A DNA stretch of 64,000 nt from Symbiodinium natans (taxonomy: Eukaryota; Sar; Dinophyceae; Suessiales; Symbiodiniaceae), in NCBI GenBank assembly GCA_905221605.1, contig CAJNDS010002496.1, forward strand, positions 288,501-352,500. The letters are read 5' to 3'. The notes beneath the pieces were generated by a model, which searched no databases, was not told the origin of the DNA, and saw only the letters and a list, made by a program, of their open reading frames with translations. Shown piece after piece: positions 34,668 to 43,477 of this stretch (the stretch's first letter is position 1; every line of letters starts with the position of its first letter). A program made the position numbers and the translations under genes.

Positions 34668-34991
34668 ATGCTAAACGCATTCGAAGCGCCCCAGAAAGAA
34701 GGCCGCTGCCAACTGCGTCCTTCTCTGGGGCTCGCGTTCGACAAGATTTTCTGCAAGCCCAATGCCGTCTGCGGAGCACGGGACAGTATGCTTCTGTTGA
34801 ATGTCATGAACCTGTCCATTGCAGATTTGGTAAGCTTCTCTGGGCCTTGCAGACACCTGGCGCCGTACGACAAGTGCAAATGCATTCCCCACGGAGTGGT
34901 CGTCGATGCAGCCAACGATGTCTGCGCCCCTGCAAAACTAAACAAGCATGGACTGTTGTTCCGATTTCGTCTCACACGCGCAACAGGATGA
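34668..34991 (+). CDS. 107-codon ORF conserved in both 4-kb copies (copy A)
   Basis: Begins MLNAFEAPQKEGRCQLRPSL and contains FDKIFCKPNAVCGARDSM, NLSIADL and CKCIPHGVVVDAANDVCAPA. Seven of its residues are Cys. The frame is intact in both copies despite scattered substitutions, mild evidence that it is or was translated. An opposite-strand frame is also open. No family recognised. Confidence 0.3.
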   Translation: MLNAFEAPQKEGRCQLRPSLGLAFDKIFCKPNAVCGARDSMLLLNVMNLSIADLVSFSGPCRHLAPYDKCKCIPHGVVVDAANDVCAPAKLNKHGLLFRFRLTRATG

Positions 34992-36237
34992 GACATCCTT
35001 CCTGCTGTGTCAACGGTGCCTCCCTGTAGCCAGAGACCACGCTGACCTTCGCCTCAGCATGAGGAATTAGCGACCGATGCTTCGTGACGATCGCGCCTGA
35101 AGTGCTCTTGTACACCGAAATGGCATGGTGAGGACGACGACAACCATGACCACTACCACTGCTGATACTTCTGTTGCTAGCACCAGGACGACTAGCAATA
35201 CCACTGCCGCTATTGCTGCCGCTGCTGAACGCCTATCTCGACCACATCCAGGACCAGTGCAAATATATTGCGTTGCGGAGATTTTTACCAGCGAAGGTTC
35301 CAAGCTAGGGTCCCTTCAAAGGGTTCAAAGGGCTGGTGTGACAACGGTTGCTGATAAGGGTGCAAGAACTTGAAAGAACCCAAATCTTTCAATTCAAGCC
35401 TCAAACCCTTAGCCCTACCAGCCTGAACAACAATATAGGACATGACAAGACTCTAAATGAATTGCCGACACCATCCTCTTGCAACCACCCCTGAAAACAC
35501 AGCAGAATACAAATGATAAGAGAGCTACCACATGCACATAATATGTATATCTATATGTATATGTACACATGTATGTATTCATATTTATGTGTGTATTTGT
35601 AATCCTAAACCCTAGCCCCTAAATCTACCCTAGGTGGCTCAGCGCCTCGGAGGCTTCGTGTTAGGCTTAGGGTTCTGGGCTCCCATTGAGGATATGAAGG
35701 TTCAAGGTTTAGGGCAGGGCAAATATCGTGGGGTCCAAAGTTGCGGGCCTGCAAAACCCTCGCAAGTACCGTGGAACGTGAATTCTTAAAAGCCCTAAAC
35801 CCCATCATTACACAATTCTGCGCCGAGAACAAAAACACTCCTAAGAACCATGAACGCGAGCAAAGCGCCCACAGAAGAACCCCGACAACATCCTCGAAAC
35901 CCTACACAGGATGACGAAGAGGATGGCGATGATGACATCTGACCTGCTGCTGACAATGGCTCAGCATGAGCGTGGCCTCGCTACAGTACTGATGGTAACA
36001 CTTGTTACGAACAGGAGCAGCCAAAGGCTGGATGCCATTGTAACCGCTGCTAGGTCGGGTTCCAGAGGTATGCCTTCGGATTGCTTACTGTAGAATACAC
36101 ATACGCTGCGGCCGGGATCCGGGAAGAGAGTTTCATCATGTCCTTTGCCCATGGACACCCGCCACAAATCCTTCATCCCATCTCAAGCAGAAACTACAAA
36201 ACACTGAAGCCCCCATCCTAAACCTAAGCCATGCCCT

Positions 36238-36603
36238 TCAAACCGAACCGGGCTGCTCAGTCGAGGCTGCGAGGGCTGCTTTGGTGTAGGGACTTGTAGG
36301 GACATGCAAGGCCACGAGATCCAAGAACGCTTGTAGCTCTACAACAGATGGGGCTCTAGGATTGGGATAGCCGGCTGTCGGACAGGTTTGGTAGCTAGCG
36401 CTTACGCCGCAGCTTGGGCCGCCGCAGAAGGTGTTGTGCTGAGCCGTGGTGCTGGTGGTTTCCATCCACCAGCACCGTGGCTTTGCGTGGCTCCTTCTGT
36501 TCATCCCAGGCATGCGGTGTGGGTGCAGCCGGACTTGTTTGGCAGCCGGCTGTCTCCTCGTCAAAACCTCCACCTTGCTTGACTGAATCCTGAGCCATTG
36601 CAA
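36238..36603 (-). CDS. 121-codon minus-strand ORF, identical in both copies (copy A)
   Basis: Contains CGGPSCGVSASYQTCPTAGY and PSVVELQAFLDLVALHVPTS. The same frame is intact and identical at 47,462-47,827. Because the surrounding DNA is also nearly identical, conservation does not prove coding. Confidence 0.22.
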   Translation of the reverse strand: MQWLRIQSSKVEVLTRRQPAAKQVRLHPHRMPGMNRRSHAKPRCWWMETTSTTAQHNTFCGGPSCGVSASYQTCPTAGYPNPRAPSVVELQAFLDLVALHVPTSPYTKAALAASTEQPGSV

Positions 36604-36647
36604 GCTCCGCTGGTCCTAGACCAAGCCCACGCCACCGTCCCTCCGCC

Positions 36648-36668
36648 CCATTGATACTTCATCAATGG
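36648..36668 (+). repeat. Small hairpin (8-bp arms, 5-bp loop)
   Basis: CCATTGAT / ACTTC / ATCAATGG, just left of the large palindrome. Confidence 0.85.
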
Positions 36669-36689
36669 AGGTTTGAAGTCACATGCGCC

Positions 36690-37115
36690 GGTTTGAGCCT
36701 GAAGTGTGCTGAGTGCGCGAACGTTACATGGCCATCCTTCCGTGCATGTATTGCCAGCTCTTCGTGGGAAGCCTGACTCACAAGCATCGCACCACGCCCC
36801 CCGCCACGCGCCCCCCGTCCTCAGCCCTCAGACCCACTGGCCACACGAAGTCCGACATGGGTCGAGCCTACCCACTTTCTGCAGGCACGCCGTGCATGCA
36901 CATGTGCATGCACAGCGTGCGCTGTGAAAGTGCGTGGGCTCGAGCCATGTCGGGCTTCGTGTGGCCAGTGGGTCTGAGGGCTGAGGACGGGGGGCGCGTG
37001 GCGGGGGCGTGGTGCGATGCTTGTGAGTCAGGCTTCCCACGAAGAGCTGGCAATACATGCACGGAAGGATGGCCATGTAACGTTCGCGCACTCAGCACAC
37101 TTCAGGCTCAAGCCC
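36690..37115 (+). repeat. Large palindrome, about 200-bp arms, almost no loop (copy A)
   Basis: The left arm from 36,690 and the right arm to 37,115 are reverse complements with few mismatches. The centre is the perfect 22-bp palindrome at 36,892-36,913. As a result nearly the same ORF (MRERYMAILPCMYCQLFVGS) can be read on both strands. An outer matching pair of 18-19 bp lies at 36,631-36,648 and 37,196-37,214. Confidence 0.92.
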
Positions 37116-37839
37116 GCGCCGTGAGCCTTCGAGCCAAGTGGGCATGGACTTGTGGGGCTGCAACGGCTGCGATGGATTTGGAAGGGCAGGGTGTGGGCGG
37201 AGGGACGGTGGCGACCAAGACGGCTCACTTCTCGAGGTTAAGTTCGACTAGACAGCATAATTGATAAATCTTGTGGCCTTGCAGCCTCAGCTAGTCAGAA
37301 CAATAGGTCGTTACAGTAGCTCCTCGCTGAAATGCTGCGTGCAACGAGTTCGCAGTCTTGCTTGCAAACAGACGTCTGCAGGAAATGAGCGAGGGACTGC
37401 GCATTTTGGACGGCATCGCTTGTCGCTAGGGCTGTCATGTTTGAGTTGCCGTTTTGGTTCCCATGAATTTCTCAGCTGTGGGGTCTAGCGTGCAGCGGAT
37501 CCATAGTTTCGATACTTTAATTTGTTTGACTGACACACTTGTAGGAAACTTCTCCATGACATCTTAAAGCGAAACACCATCACGATGAGATCTTGAAAGA
37601 ACACGGTCGATGAGCTCTTGAAAGAACAGTCGCTCTCACGCAGAATTCGCAACTGGACAGATCGGGCCCCAAAGGAGCCCTGCCATTTGCGTTGTGCTAC
37701 CGGTGCACGTTCTGAAGTGTTCACAAATTCAATTTGTTTTGATATGAATGTCTCATTTGGGGTAGGAGTTCGTGGTCAGCTTTTGCCAGGTGCTCGTCGT
37801 TTTCGGATCAGGAGAAGATTGGCAGTGTTCGAATATGAA

Positions 37840-38510
37840 GAAAAGAGAGACAGCAAGAAAAAAGAGAATATTTAAGAGAAGCAAGAAGAGAAACAAGGAT
37901 AGCAAAACAAGAGAAATGTCAGAGAACAAGGGAAGGTACAAAATAATTTATCAAAAAAGAGAAAGAATAAAAGAAACCATCAGCGAACAAATGAGAGGAA
38001 AAGAATAGAACAAATAAGATAAACACAAAAGGATAAGAAACGAGAAATAAGAAGAGAAAGAACAAGATCAGAAGGAAGCGAGACAATAAGATAAACCATA
38101 AGACAAAAGAGAAGAGAAAACGGAAGAGAACAGAGTATATCAAAACAAGAGCAACAGAAACTCGTAGAACAAAAGAGACATAAGAAGACAAGCCAGAAGG
38201 TAAACAAATAAGATAAAGAAAAGATAAACATGAAGGCAAATAAGAAGATCAATAAGGAGAGACAACTAAATAAATAAGAAGAGAAAGAAGAAGATGAAGA
38301 AGACCAAACAGAAGAGAAACATGCAGAGAAAGAAGAAGAGAAACACTACAGAGAAATAGGAAGAGAACAGAAGATAAGTACAATACACAGAAGGGACACA
38401 AGAGAAGGACAAAGAAGAGAAACAATCAAGACAAATAAGAGGAGACGACAAACAAGAAGAGAGAGAAGAACATACAAAAGAAGACAAAAGGAACAACAAA
38501 ATATGATAAA
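37840..38510 (+). repeat. Purine-rich (A/G) tract, copy A
   Basis: About 670 bp in which the plus strand is dominated by AGAAGA/AGAAA words with few C or T. The minus strand therefore shows long Phe/Leu/Ser ORFs that are composition artefacts. Confidence 0.9.
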
Positions 38511-38599
38511 ATATCAGATCACAAGAAGTATTAGTATTTGTATAAATTTAATATGAGTAATAGCAACAGTAATAACAATAACAGTCTTCTTAGTTACAG

Positions 38600-38784
38600 C
38601 AGTGCCACTGGGCTTCCAGGATCCCAAGCCTTAAATCCCCAAAACCCCTAAACCCCTAAACCCCAAAACCCTAAACCCGGCAGGATCCCAAGCCCAGCCA
38701 CGTGGTCTTCCTGACCAACAAGTACCAGCACAGATACGCGCTCTTCGAGACGGAGCGCTTGATCAGGAGCTGCGCCTTGCTTTT
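38600..38784 (+). CDS. Gene D exons around the telomere-bearing intron
   Basis: The upstream piece, about 38,600-38,619, reads AVPLGFQ. The downstream piece, 38,684-38,784, reads DPKPSHVVFLTNKYQHRYAL, then FETERLIRSCALL, and meets a GT donor at 38,785. Removing 38,620-38,683 restores one continuous frame. Confidence 0.6.
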
Positions 38785-41700
38785 GTGTGTTTAGGGCCCG
38801 ACCTCTAGGGGCCTTCATAATTCAGAAGGGTCGATGGTGGGTTCTGCAAAAAGGGTTCTTTAAGGGTTGCTATAAGGATGACTCTAAGGGTTCTCTAAAC
38901 GGGTTACATAATATGGGAATGAGGAATTGGCATTATTATGCTATATATTTGTAAATATTTCTTTCTATAGAACAGGCACTTGATTGAGAAGCCTTGGGTC
39001 ATGGGTCTTTCTAAGGGTTGGATCCTAGTATGTTGGTGTTATAGGATCAGGGTTTCTTGAAAAGGTTCCTACATTATGGTTTGAACTCCACGATTTCGCC
39101 ACTATCACAGCACTGTCTCATGTCGCGGATCACTGTGTTTCCACTGACATGCTGGAGAATGTGTGCTTCTTCCTGAAAACTGTCTCTGCACGCCGCAGCC
39201 TTTTAAAGACCGAGTCCAACAGCTGGCGTTTTTGCTTGTTTCGTTTTTATCAAGTTTTCCCATGGCCTGCTGTACTCGCTCAACCGAGGAAGTCGAGGTG
39301 GAAACTGGGCTCTGGTTAAGAAAAATTCTTACAGTCACCATGAAAAGGATCTAAAGAAAATATTTGGGTTTCCTGATTCTGGTAGCTTAAATTCGATTCT
39401 TTACCCCATACCTCTCATAGAACCCTTATATGGGGTCATTGAACCCTGTAGATCACTATTCCGATGACTTAAAGTACATTCCTTAACAAGAACCCAGGAA
39501 CTGGTCGAAGCCGAAAAGCTCCAAGTCACTCTTGAAGGATGGGGCTTTCTTTTGCCCGGCTGATTCGTCAAGGGTTTAGGGTTCGGGATATAGGGGTTTA
39601 GGGGTTTGGAAGTTTAGGGGTTAGGGTTTAGGGGTTCAGGGGTCTAGGGGTTTACGGTCTAGGGTTTTGAGGTTTAGGGGTTTAGGGGTTTAGGGTTTGG
39701 GGGTTTGATGGTTTAGGGTTTCCCTTTTGAAAATCGCCACGCACAGAGAGCGCAAGACGATGGGCATGTCGTGCCTGCAGGTGAAAGTGGCCTGACTGGC
39801 TTCAAGGAGCTTGCAAAGCATGTGCACCTGTGGCAGCAGATGAAATTCCGACAAGCCAAGCCAAACCCCGTCCTGCGCAGGGTTGCGCCTTTCCTAAACC
39901 TTAAACCCTAAACCCTGACCCTCAGCCTCTCATTGCATAGGTCAAGCATGGAAGAGGAGATCGAAAGGCAGGCAGCCGAGATCCAAAAGCAGGCAGACCA
40001 GATCGTGGATCTTAAAGAAAAGTGCGAGCACCTTGGCATGTGAAAACTATGCAAGCCCATATCTTCCTAAAAAACTACCGATATTGTTCCTTAAGGGTTC
40101 CAGATTATACTTGTGGTATAAGTTACCTCAAAACACGATTCTACTTGGTAACGCCCCTATATTTGGTGCCGTCTGAACCCTAAACCCCTAACGCTTGCAA
40201 GCCTTGAAACCTTAGACCGATTCGAAATGTCAGGAACGCCATGAGCCTCGCGACACAGGCAATCCCGCCAACCGAATGGGGTTGCCTGACGCCCCAGCAG
40301 AAGCTCATGCTGCAGCTGTTGCTGGGTTCTTGTTAAGGGATGTAATTTAAGGTACGATAATGAGGAAACCTTATTGTTTAGTATAGATCCCCATTATGAT
40401 AACATAAACTGTTAACCCTAAATCCTTAAAGGAACCCTTATAGGTCCCTATTATGGGAACTTAGACCTTAAGCCCTAAATCCTTCAAGGAACCCTTACAG
40501 ATCCCCATTATGGTAGCTTAAATGTAATTTTCTTAACCCCTAAACCCTTATAGAACCCTTAAAGGAACCCTTATAGATCCCTATTGTGGTAGCTTAAATT
40601 CACTTCCTTAACAAGAACCTAGGTTGTTGGTCCTCATCGCCTCCCTCGTGGCAGTGCCGTTGCCCTTGCTGATCCCCATCAATGATCCGAGAGAGGGTCC
40701 GCTAAACAACCTCGCATTCTTCTATGGCTACAATGTCATCTGCATTGCCTACTACCTTCCCGGCCACTCGGACTTGCTGTTGCTTGCTGAGTGAGGGCTG
40801 TGCTGTCGGGGTGGACCCAGCTCAATACAGGCGGTTGCAAATGCTGCTGGAGCTTCCCCCCGGCAAGAGTGCGGATGGAGAGACGGTGCTGAAGTCCGTG
40901 GCGCACTCCAGTGCCATGAGCTTCGTTCAACAGTCCAGCTATGCAGAAAAGGTCAAACGGGCTGTGAGCTACACATTGATCATCTTCGGGGCTGGCACGG
41001 TATACTTCCTGTGTTGCCTTCCATGGGGGACTGACATGGTCTACTCTTACAGCATGCTCTATGGGGCTCCTCCCACCTTTGTCACGGTCGACTGGATGTA
41101 CCTGGTTCTACTTGGCCAAAGATATTGGAACTTGAAGACTGTGGTGCTCGTCTTCGTGTACAACTTCTTATCACTGGCCCCTGTGCTGGTCTTGTGCGGT
41201 GTGGTGTTCACCTGCACCTACTTCAACACACCCGCCGCAGAATCTTGGTAGCTGAGTTTATGAACTTTAAACTTTTTGGGAGAATGAGACCCTCTTAAAA
41301 CTGAAAGTTGAAACTTTTTTGGGCTTATGAACTCGGCACTAAACCCTAAGCCCTAAACCCTAAACCCTAAACTAAGGAATTCTTCGGCGCCCTGGCGTCA
41401 TGGGTTGTGATGGAAGCGGTGGGAAAAGCCTCCGACAAGGCCCCCAGAGCTTCCAAAGAGCCTGTTCTACAGGGGCCTTCATAATTCCCTTTTCTATAGG
41501 GTTTAGGGTTCCTCTAAAGGGGTCCATAAGGGCTACTATAAGGGCTACTCAAGGAGGGGAGGGGCCTTCTATACTATAGGGTTTAGGATTCCTTAAAAGG
41601 GGTCCATGAGGGCTACTTTTAGGGCTACTACAAGGATTTAGTATAGGGGCCTTCATAATTACCTTTTCATTAGGGTTTAGGGCTCCCTTAAAGGGGTCCA

Positions 41701-43477
41701 TAAGGGCTACTATAAGGGCCACTATGAGGATTTAGTATAGGGGCTTTCATAATTACCTTTTCTATGGGGTTAGGGTTCCTTAAAAGGGGTCCATAAGGGC
41801 TACTCTTGGGGCTGCTATAAGGATTTAGTATAGGGGCCTTCATGATTTACCTATACTATAGGGTTTAGGGTTCCTTCAAAGGGGTCCATAGGGGCTACTG
41901 TAAGGGCTACTATAAAGATTTAGTATAGGGCCTTCAGAATTGCCTATACTATAGGGTTTCGGGTTCCTTTAAAGGGGTCCATAGGGCTACTATAATGGCT
42001 ACTATCAGGATTTAGAAAAGGGGCCTTGGCAATTACCTTTTCTATAGGGTTTAGGGTTCCCTTAAAGGGGTCCATAAGGGCTACTATAAGGGCTACTATA
42101 AGGATTTAGAAAAGGGGCCTTCGTAATTACCAAAAATTTGTTGGGGGTTCCTTGTTATAATTATAGGCAAATTGGCCACAAAACCCTATTGGAATTATTA
42201 AGGCCCCTATACTAGTCTGCGTCGTCCACGCATGCTTAAGTGTAGCACCTGATCACCCTAAACCCTTAACCCTAAAGCCCTAAGCCCCAAGCCCTAAAGC
42301 CCTAAACTCTAAACCGTGCAGGTACTTCATACTTTGGTCCCCTGGGCCGGCTACAGCCTTGAGCACTACTACCAGGCCTTGGCGGTGTCAAGTCTGCTCG
42401 GCTTTCGGCGAAGCTTTCGGTGATTCAAACCCTAAACCCGCAGTCCTAAACCCCTAAACCCCTAAATCCTAAACACCAAAACCCCTAAGCCCTAAATCCT
42501 AGACCCGACATCCTAAACCCTAACCCCCTAAACCCCTAAATCCTAAACCCGAAATCCCAAACCCCAAAACCCTAAGCCCTAAACCCGAAATCCCTGTTTG
42601 AGGTCGGCAACGCCTTGGTGTTCTCCTCCGTGCTCACCTTCTCCGAGGCGCGCTTAGAGCAGAGTTTAGGGTTTAGGCGTTTAGGGTTTAGGGTTTGGGG
42701 CTTAGGGTGTGGGGTTTAGTGTTTAGGGTTAGGGGTTTAGGGGTTTAGGGGTTTAGGGGTTTAGGGGTTTAGGGGTTTAGGGGTTTAGGGGTTTAGGGGT
42801 TTAGGGGTTTAGGGGTTTAGGGGTTTAGGGGTTTAGGGGTGTAGGGGTTTAGGGGTTTAGGGGTTTAGGGGTTTAGGGGTTTAGGGTTTAGAGTTTGGCG
42901 ATTAGGGTTCGACCGTTTCTGGCGTCAAAAAACGCAGGTGATCCTTTTTCCAAGTACCAACTCCTGGTGGGCGTTGGCTGGCGTTGTGCTGGTCGACACA
43001 CTTGGCTCTCTGCTGCAGTTGCGCGTGCTATACAAGTGCACAGTGAAGGACATGCAGGAGGGGAAGGGCGTCAGCGAAACAACGAAACGAGCACTGTGGA
43101 CGCAGTGCGAGATTGATGTGGCTCGCTTTTGGCCTGTAGTGGTGGCACTGCCGCCACTCGTTTGGCTCATGGACGAGCGGAATCCGAACCGACAGTACTA
43201 CTACCTCTTTGAGTGCACCACCTCGGACCACATGAATATCACAGTTGTCTGCATCCTCGTGAAACTAGGTTGGACTTGTGTTCTGACGGGTCTGGACGTT
43301 TACATGTGCACTCAATGGGGGATTGGTCCCCACAGAGCCCAGCAGATGCTCAAGATGTACAACAAGCACTGGGCAATGATGGCTGCCACTTTTGCCTTTG
43401 CCGGTGCCATTTTCACAAGCTGCTGGCTTGTGAAGCACGACGGGCTGCGACTTCTTGAGATTCTCAGCGAATGTTGA
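38600..43477 (+). CDS. Gene D: polytopic membrane protein with telomere-repeat introns
   Basis: About ten plus-strand exons. A soluble N-terminal part (VVFLTNKYQHRYALFETERL; a block ending KELAKHVHLWQQMKFRQAKP; a coiled coil MEEEIERQAAEIQKQADQIV) is followed by about eight hydrophobic segments. Examples are LLVLIASLVAVPLPLLIPI, VSYTLIIFGAGTVYFLCCL, TVVLVFVYNFLSLAPVLVLC, WALAGVVLVDTLGSLLQL, WPVVVALPPLVWLM, NITVVCILVKLGWTCVLTGL and HWAMMAATFAFAGAIFTSCW. The last exon ends at 43,477 (TGA). I do not recognise the family; a transporter or channel is possible but unproven. Introns are made of CCCTAAA/TTTAGGG-type repeats and of a 92-bp tandem repeat. A one-base frame change occurs inside the 40,623-41,239 exon, so it may be a pseudogene or hold a sequence error. 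The 5' end is not identified. Confidence 0.7.
38620..38683 (+). other. 64-bp GA-AG intron: telomere-like DNA between 14-bp direct repeats
   Basis: CAGGATCCCAAGCC occurs at 38,617-38,630 and again at 38,681-38,694. Between the copies are 50 bp of CCCCTAAACCCC-type sequence (38,631-38,680). Splicing CAG/GATCCC to CAG/GATCCC removes one repeat copy plus the telomere-like DNA exactly. Confidence 0.75.
39100..39345 (+). CDS. Gene D, possible exon
   Basis: One plus frame reads HVADHCVSTDMLENVCFFLK and TVSARRSLLKTESNSWRFCL between two placed exons, with telomere-like and 92-bp-repeat-like introns on each side. Borders are not determined and other frames are open. Confidence 0.3.
39575..39725 (+). 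repeat. Interstitial telomere-type repeat, TTTAGGG(G) strand, in a gene D intron
   Basis: Irregular 7- and 8-bp units of GGGTTTAG and GGGGTTTAG. Confidence 0.92.
39778..39890 (+). CDS. Gene D exon: KELAKHVHLWQQ block
   Basis: After TGCAG the frame reads ESGLTGFKELAKHVHLWQQM, then KFRQAKPNPVLRR. It is followed at once by CCCTAAA repeats. Confidence 0.55.
39942..40039 (+). CDS. Gene D exon: coiled coil
   Basis: SSMEEEIERQAAEIQKQADQ, then IVDLKEKCEHLG, with heptad-like spacing of hydrophobics. Acceptor GCATAG, GT donor at 40,040. Confidence 0.65.
40234..40331 (+). CDS. Gene D exon: NAMSLATQAI block
   Basis: NAMSLATQAIPPTEWGCLTP, then QQKLMLQLLL. The phase fits the preceding coiled-coil exon (AT/G). 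The donor is ambiguous (GC at 40,321, GT at 40,326 or 40,332). Confidence 0.6.
40623..41239 (+). CDS. Gene D exon with four or five membrane segments and a one-base frame change
   Basis: The first frame reads LLVLIASLVAVPLPLLIPIN, then NNLAFFYGYNVICIAYYLPG. From about 40,790 the reading continues one base over: CAVGVDPAQYRRLQMLLELP, then VSYTLIIFGAGTVYFLCCLP and NFLSLAPVLVLCGVVFTCTY. Each half is clearly protein-like in its own frame only. The exon ends TPAA at 41,239 before a GA donor. Confidence 0.65.
41240..41376 (+). other. 137-bp GA-AG intron with CCCTAAA repeats
   Basis: GCC GCA/gaatcttgg ... aactaag/GAA TTC TTC. The ends are near-copies (GAATCTTGG and GAATTCTTCGG). It contains three to four CCCTAAA units. 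Confidence 0.6.
41377..41460 (+). CDS. Gene D exon: EFFGALASWVV block
   Basis: EFFGALASWVVMEAVGKASD, then KAPRASKEPVLQ. The following intron is the 92-bp tandem repeat. Confidence 0.6.
41470..42135 (+). repeat. 92-bp tandem repeat filling a gene D intron
   Basis: About eight units of 86-97 bp, starting near 41,474, 41,562, 41,648, 41,742, 41,837, 41,931, 42,017 and 42,114. Each has GGGGCCTTCATAATTACC, TATAGGGTTTAGGG and AAAGGGGTCCATAAGGGC. A single related unit lies at about 38,808-38,900 in an upstream intron. Confidence 0.9.
42322..42384 (+). CDS. Gene D exon: VLHTLVPWAGYSLEHYYQAL
   Basis: Acceptor GTGCAG, GT donor at 42,385, phase 0. Joins to VGNALVFSSVLTFSEA. Confidence 0.6.
42430..42595 (+). 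repeat. Interstitial telomere-type repeat, CCCTAAA strand, in a gene D intron
   Basis: Irregular CCCTAAACCC, CCCCTAAA and CCCGAAATCC units. Confidence 0.9.
42603..42659 (+). CDS. Gene D exon: VGNALVFSSVLTFSEARLE
   Basis: Acceptor TTTGAG, phase 0. The end is ambiguous (GC donor at 42,648 possible). Followed by a long TTTAGGGG block. Confidence 0.55.
42663..42900 (+). repeat. Telomere-like block with about 19 perfect 8-bp TTTAGGGG units
   Basis: 42,731-42,884 is an almost perfect octamer array with one T-to-G change near 42,841. The flanks carry 7-bp TTTAGGG units. It lies entirely within an intron. Confidence 0.95.
42938..43477 (+). CDS. Gene D last exon
   Basis: It opens after AACGCAG with VILFPSTNSWWALAGVVLVD and ends with LLEILSEC and TGA. 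Four hydrophobic segments are visible. A cytosolic-type loop, CTVKDMQEGKGVSETTKRAL, sits between the first two. 180 codons are uninterrupted, the longest clean exon in the gene. Confidence 0.75.
   Translation: MILFPSTNSWWALAGVVLVDTLGSLLQLRVLYKCTVKDMQEGKGVSETTKRALWTQCEIDVARFWPVVVALPPLVWLMDERNPNRQYYYLFECTTSDHMNITVVCILVKLGWTCVLTGLDVYMCTQWGIGPHRAQQMLKMYNKHWAMMAATFAFAGAIFTSCWLVKHDGLRLLEILSEC

Larger units (their letters stand above)
34486..38531 (+). repeat. 4-kb direct duplication, copy A
   Basis: Matches 45,602-49,827 in the same orientation and nearly throughout, with an offset of about 11,101 at the left, 11,224 in the middle and 11,194 at the right. The pair includes the 107-codon ORF, an AT microsatellite, the telomere-type CCCTAAA words, the palindrome and the purine-rich tract. 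Copy A lacks about 120 bp that copy B has near 46.4-46.95 kb. Confidence 0.9.

Noticed and set aside
36713-37264. 183-codon plus-strand ORF and its minus-strand mirror images
   Set aside because: The palindrome makes the same peptide readable on both strands, so the open frame is a by-product of the inverted repeat.
37753-38499. Minus-strand Phe/Leu/Ser-rich ORFs that look like membrane proteins (also 48,956-49,667)
   Set aside because: They are the pyrimidine strand of the AGAAGA tract. Composition alone yields Phe, Leu and Ser codons.
39575-42900. True chromosome end suggested by telomere repeats
   Set aside because: The blocks are short, in both orientations, and have coding exons on both sides. 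They are interstitial.
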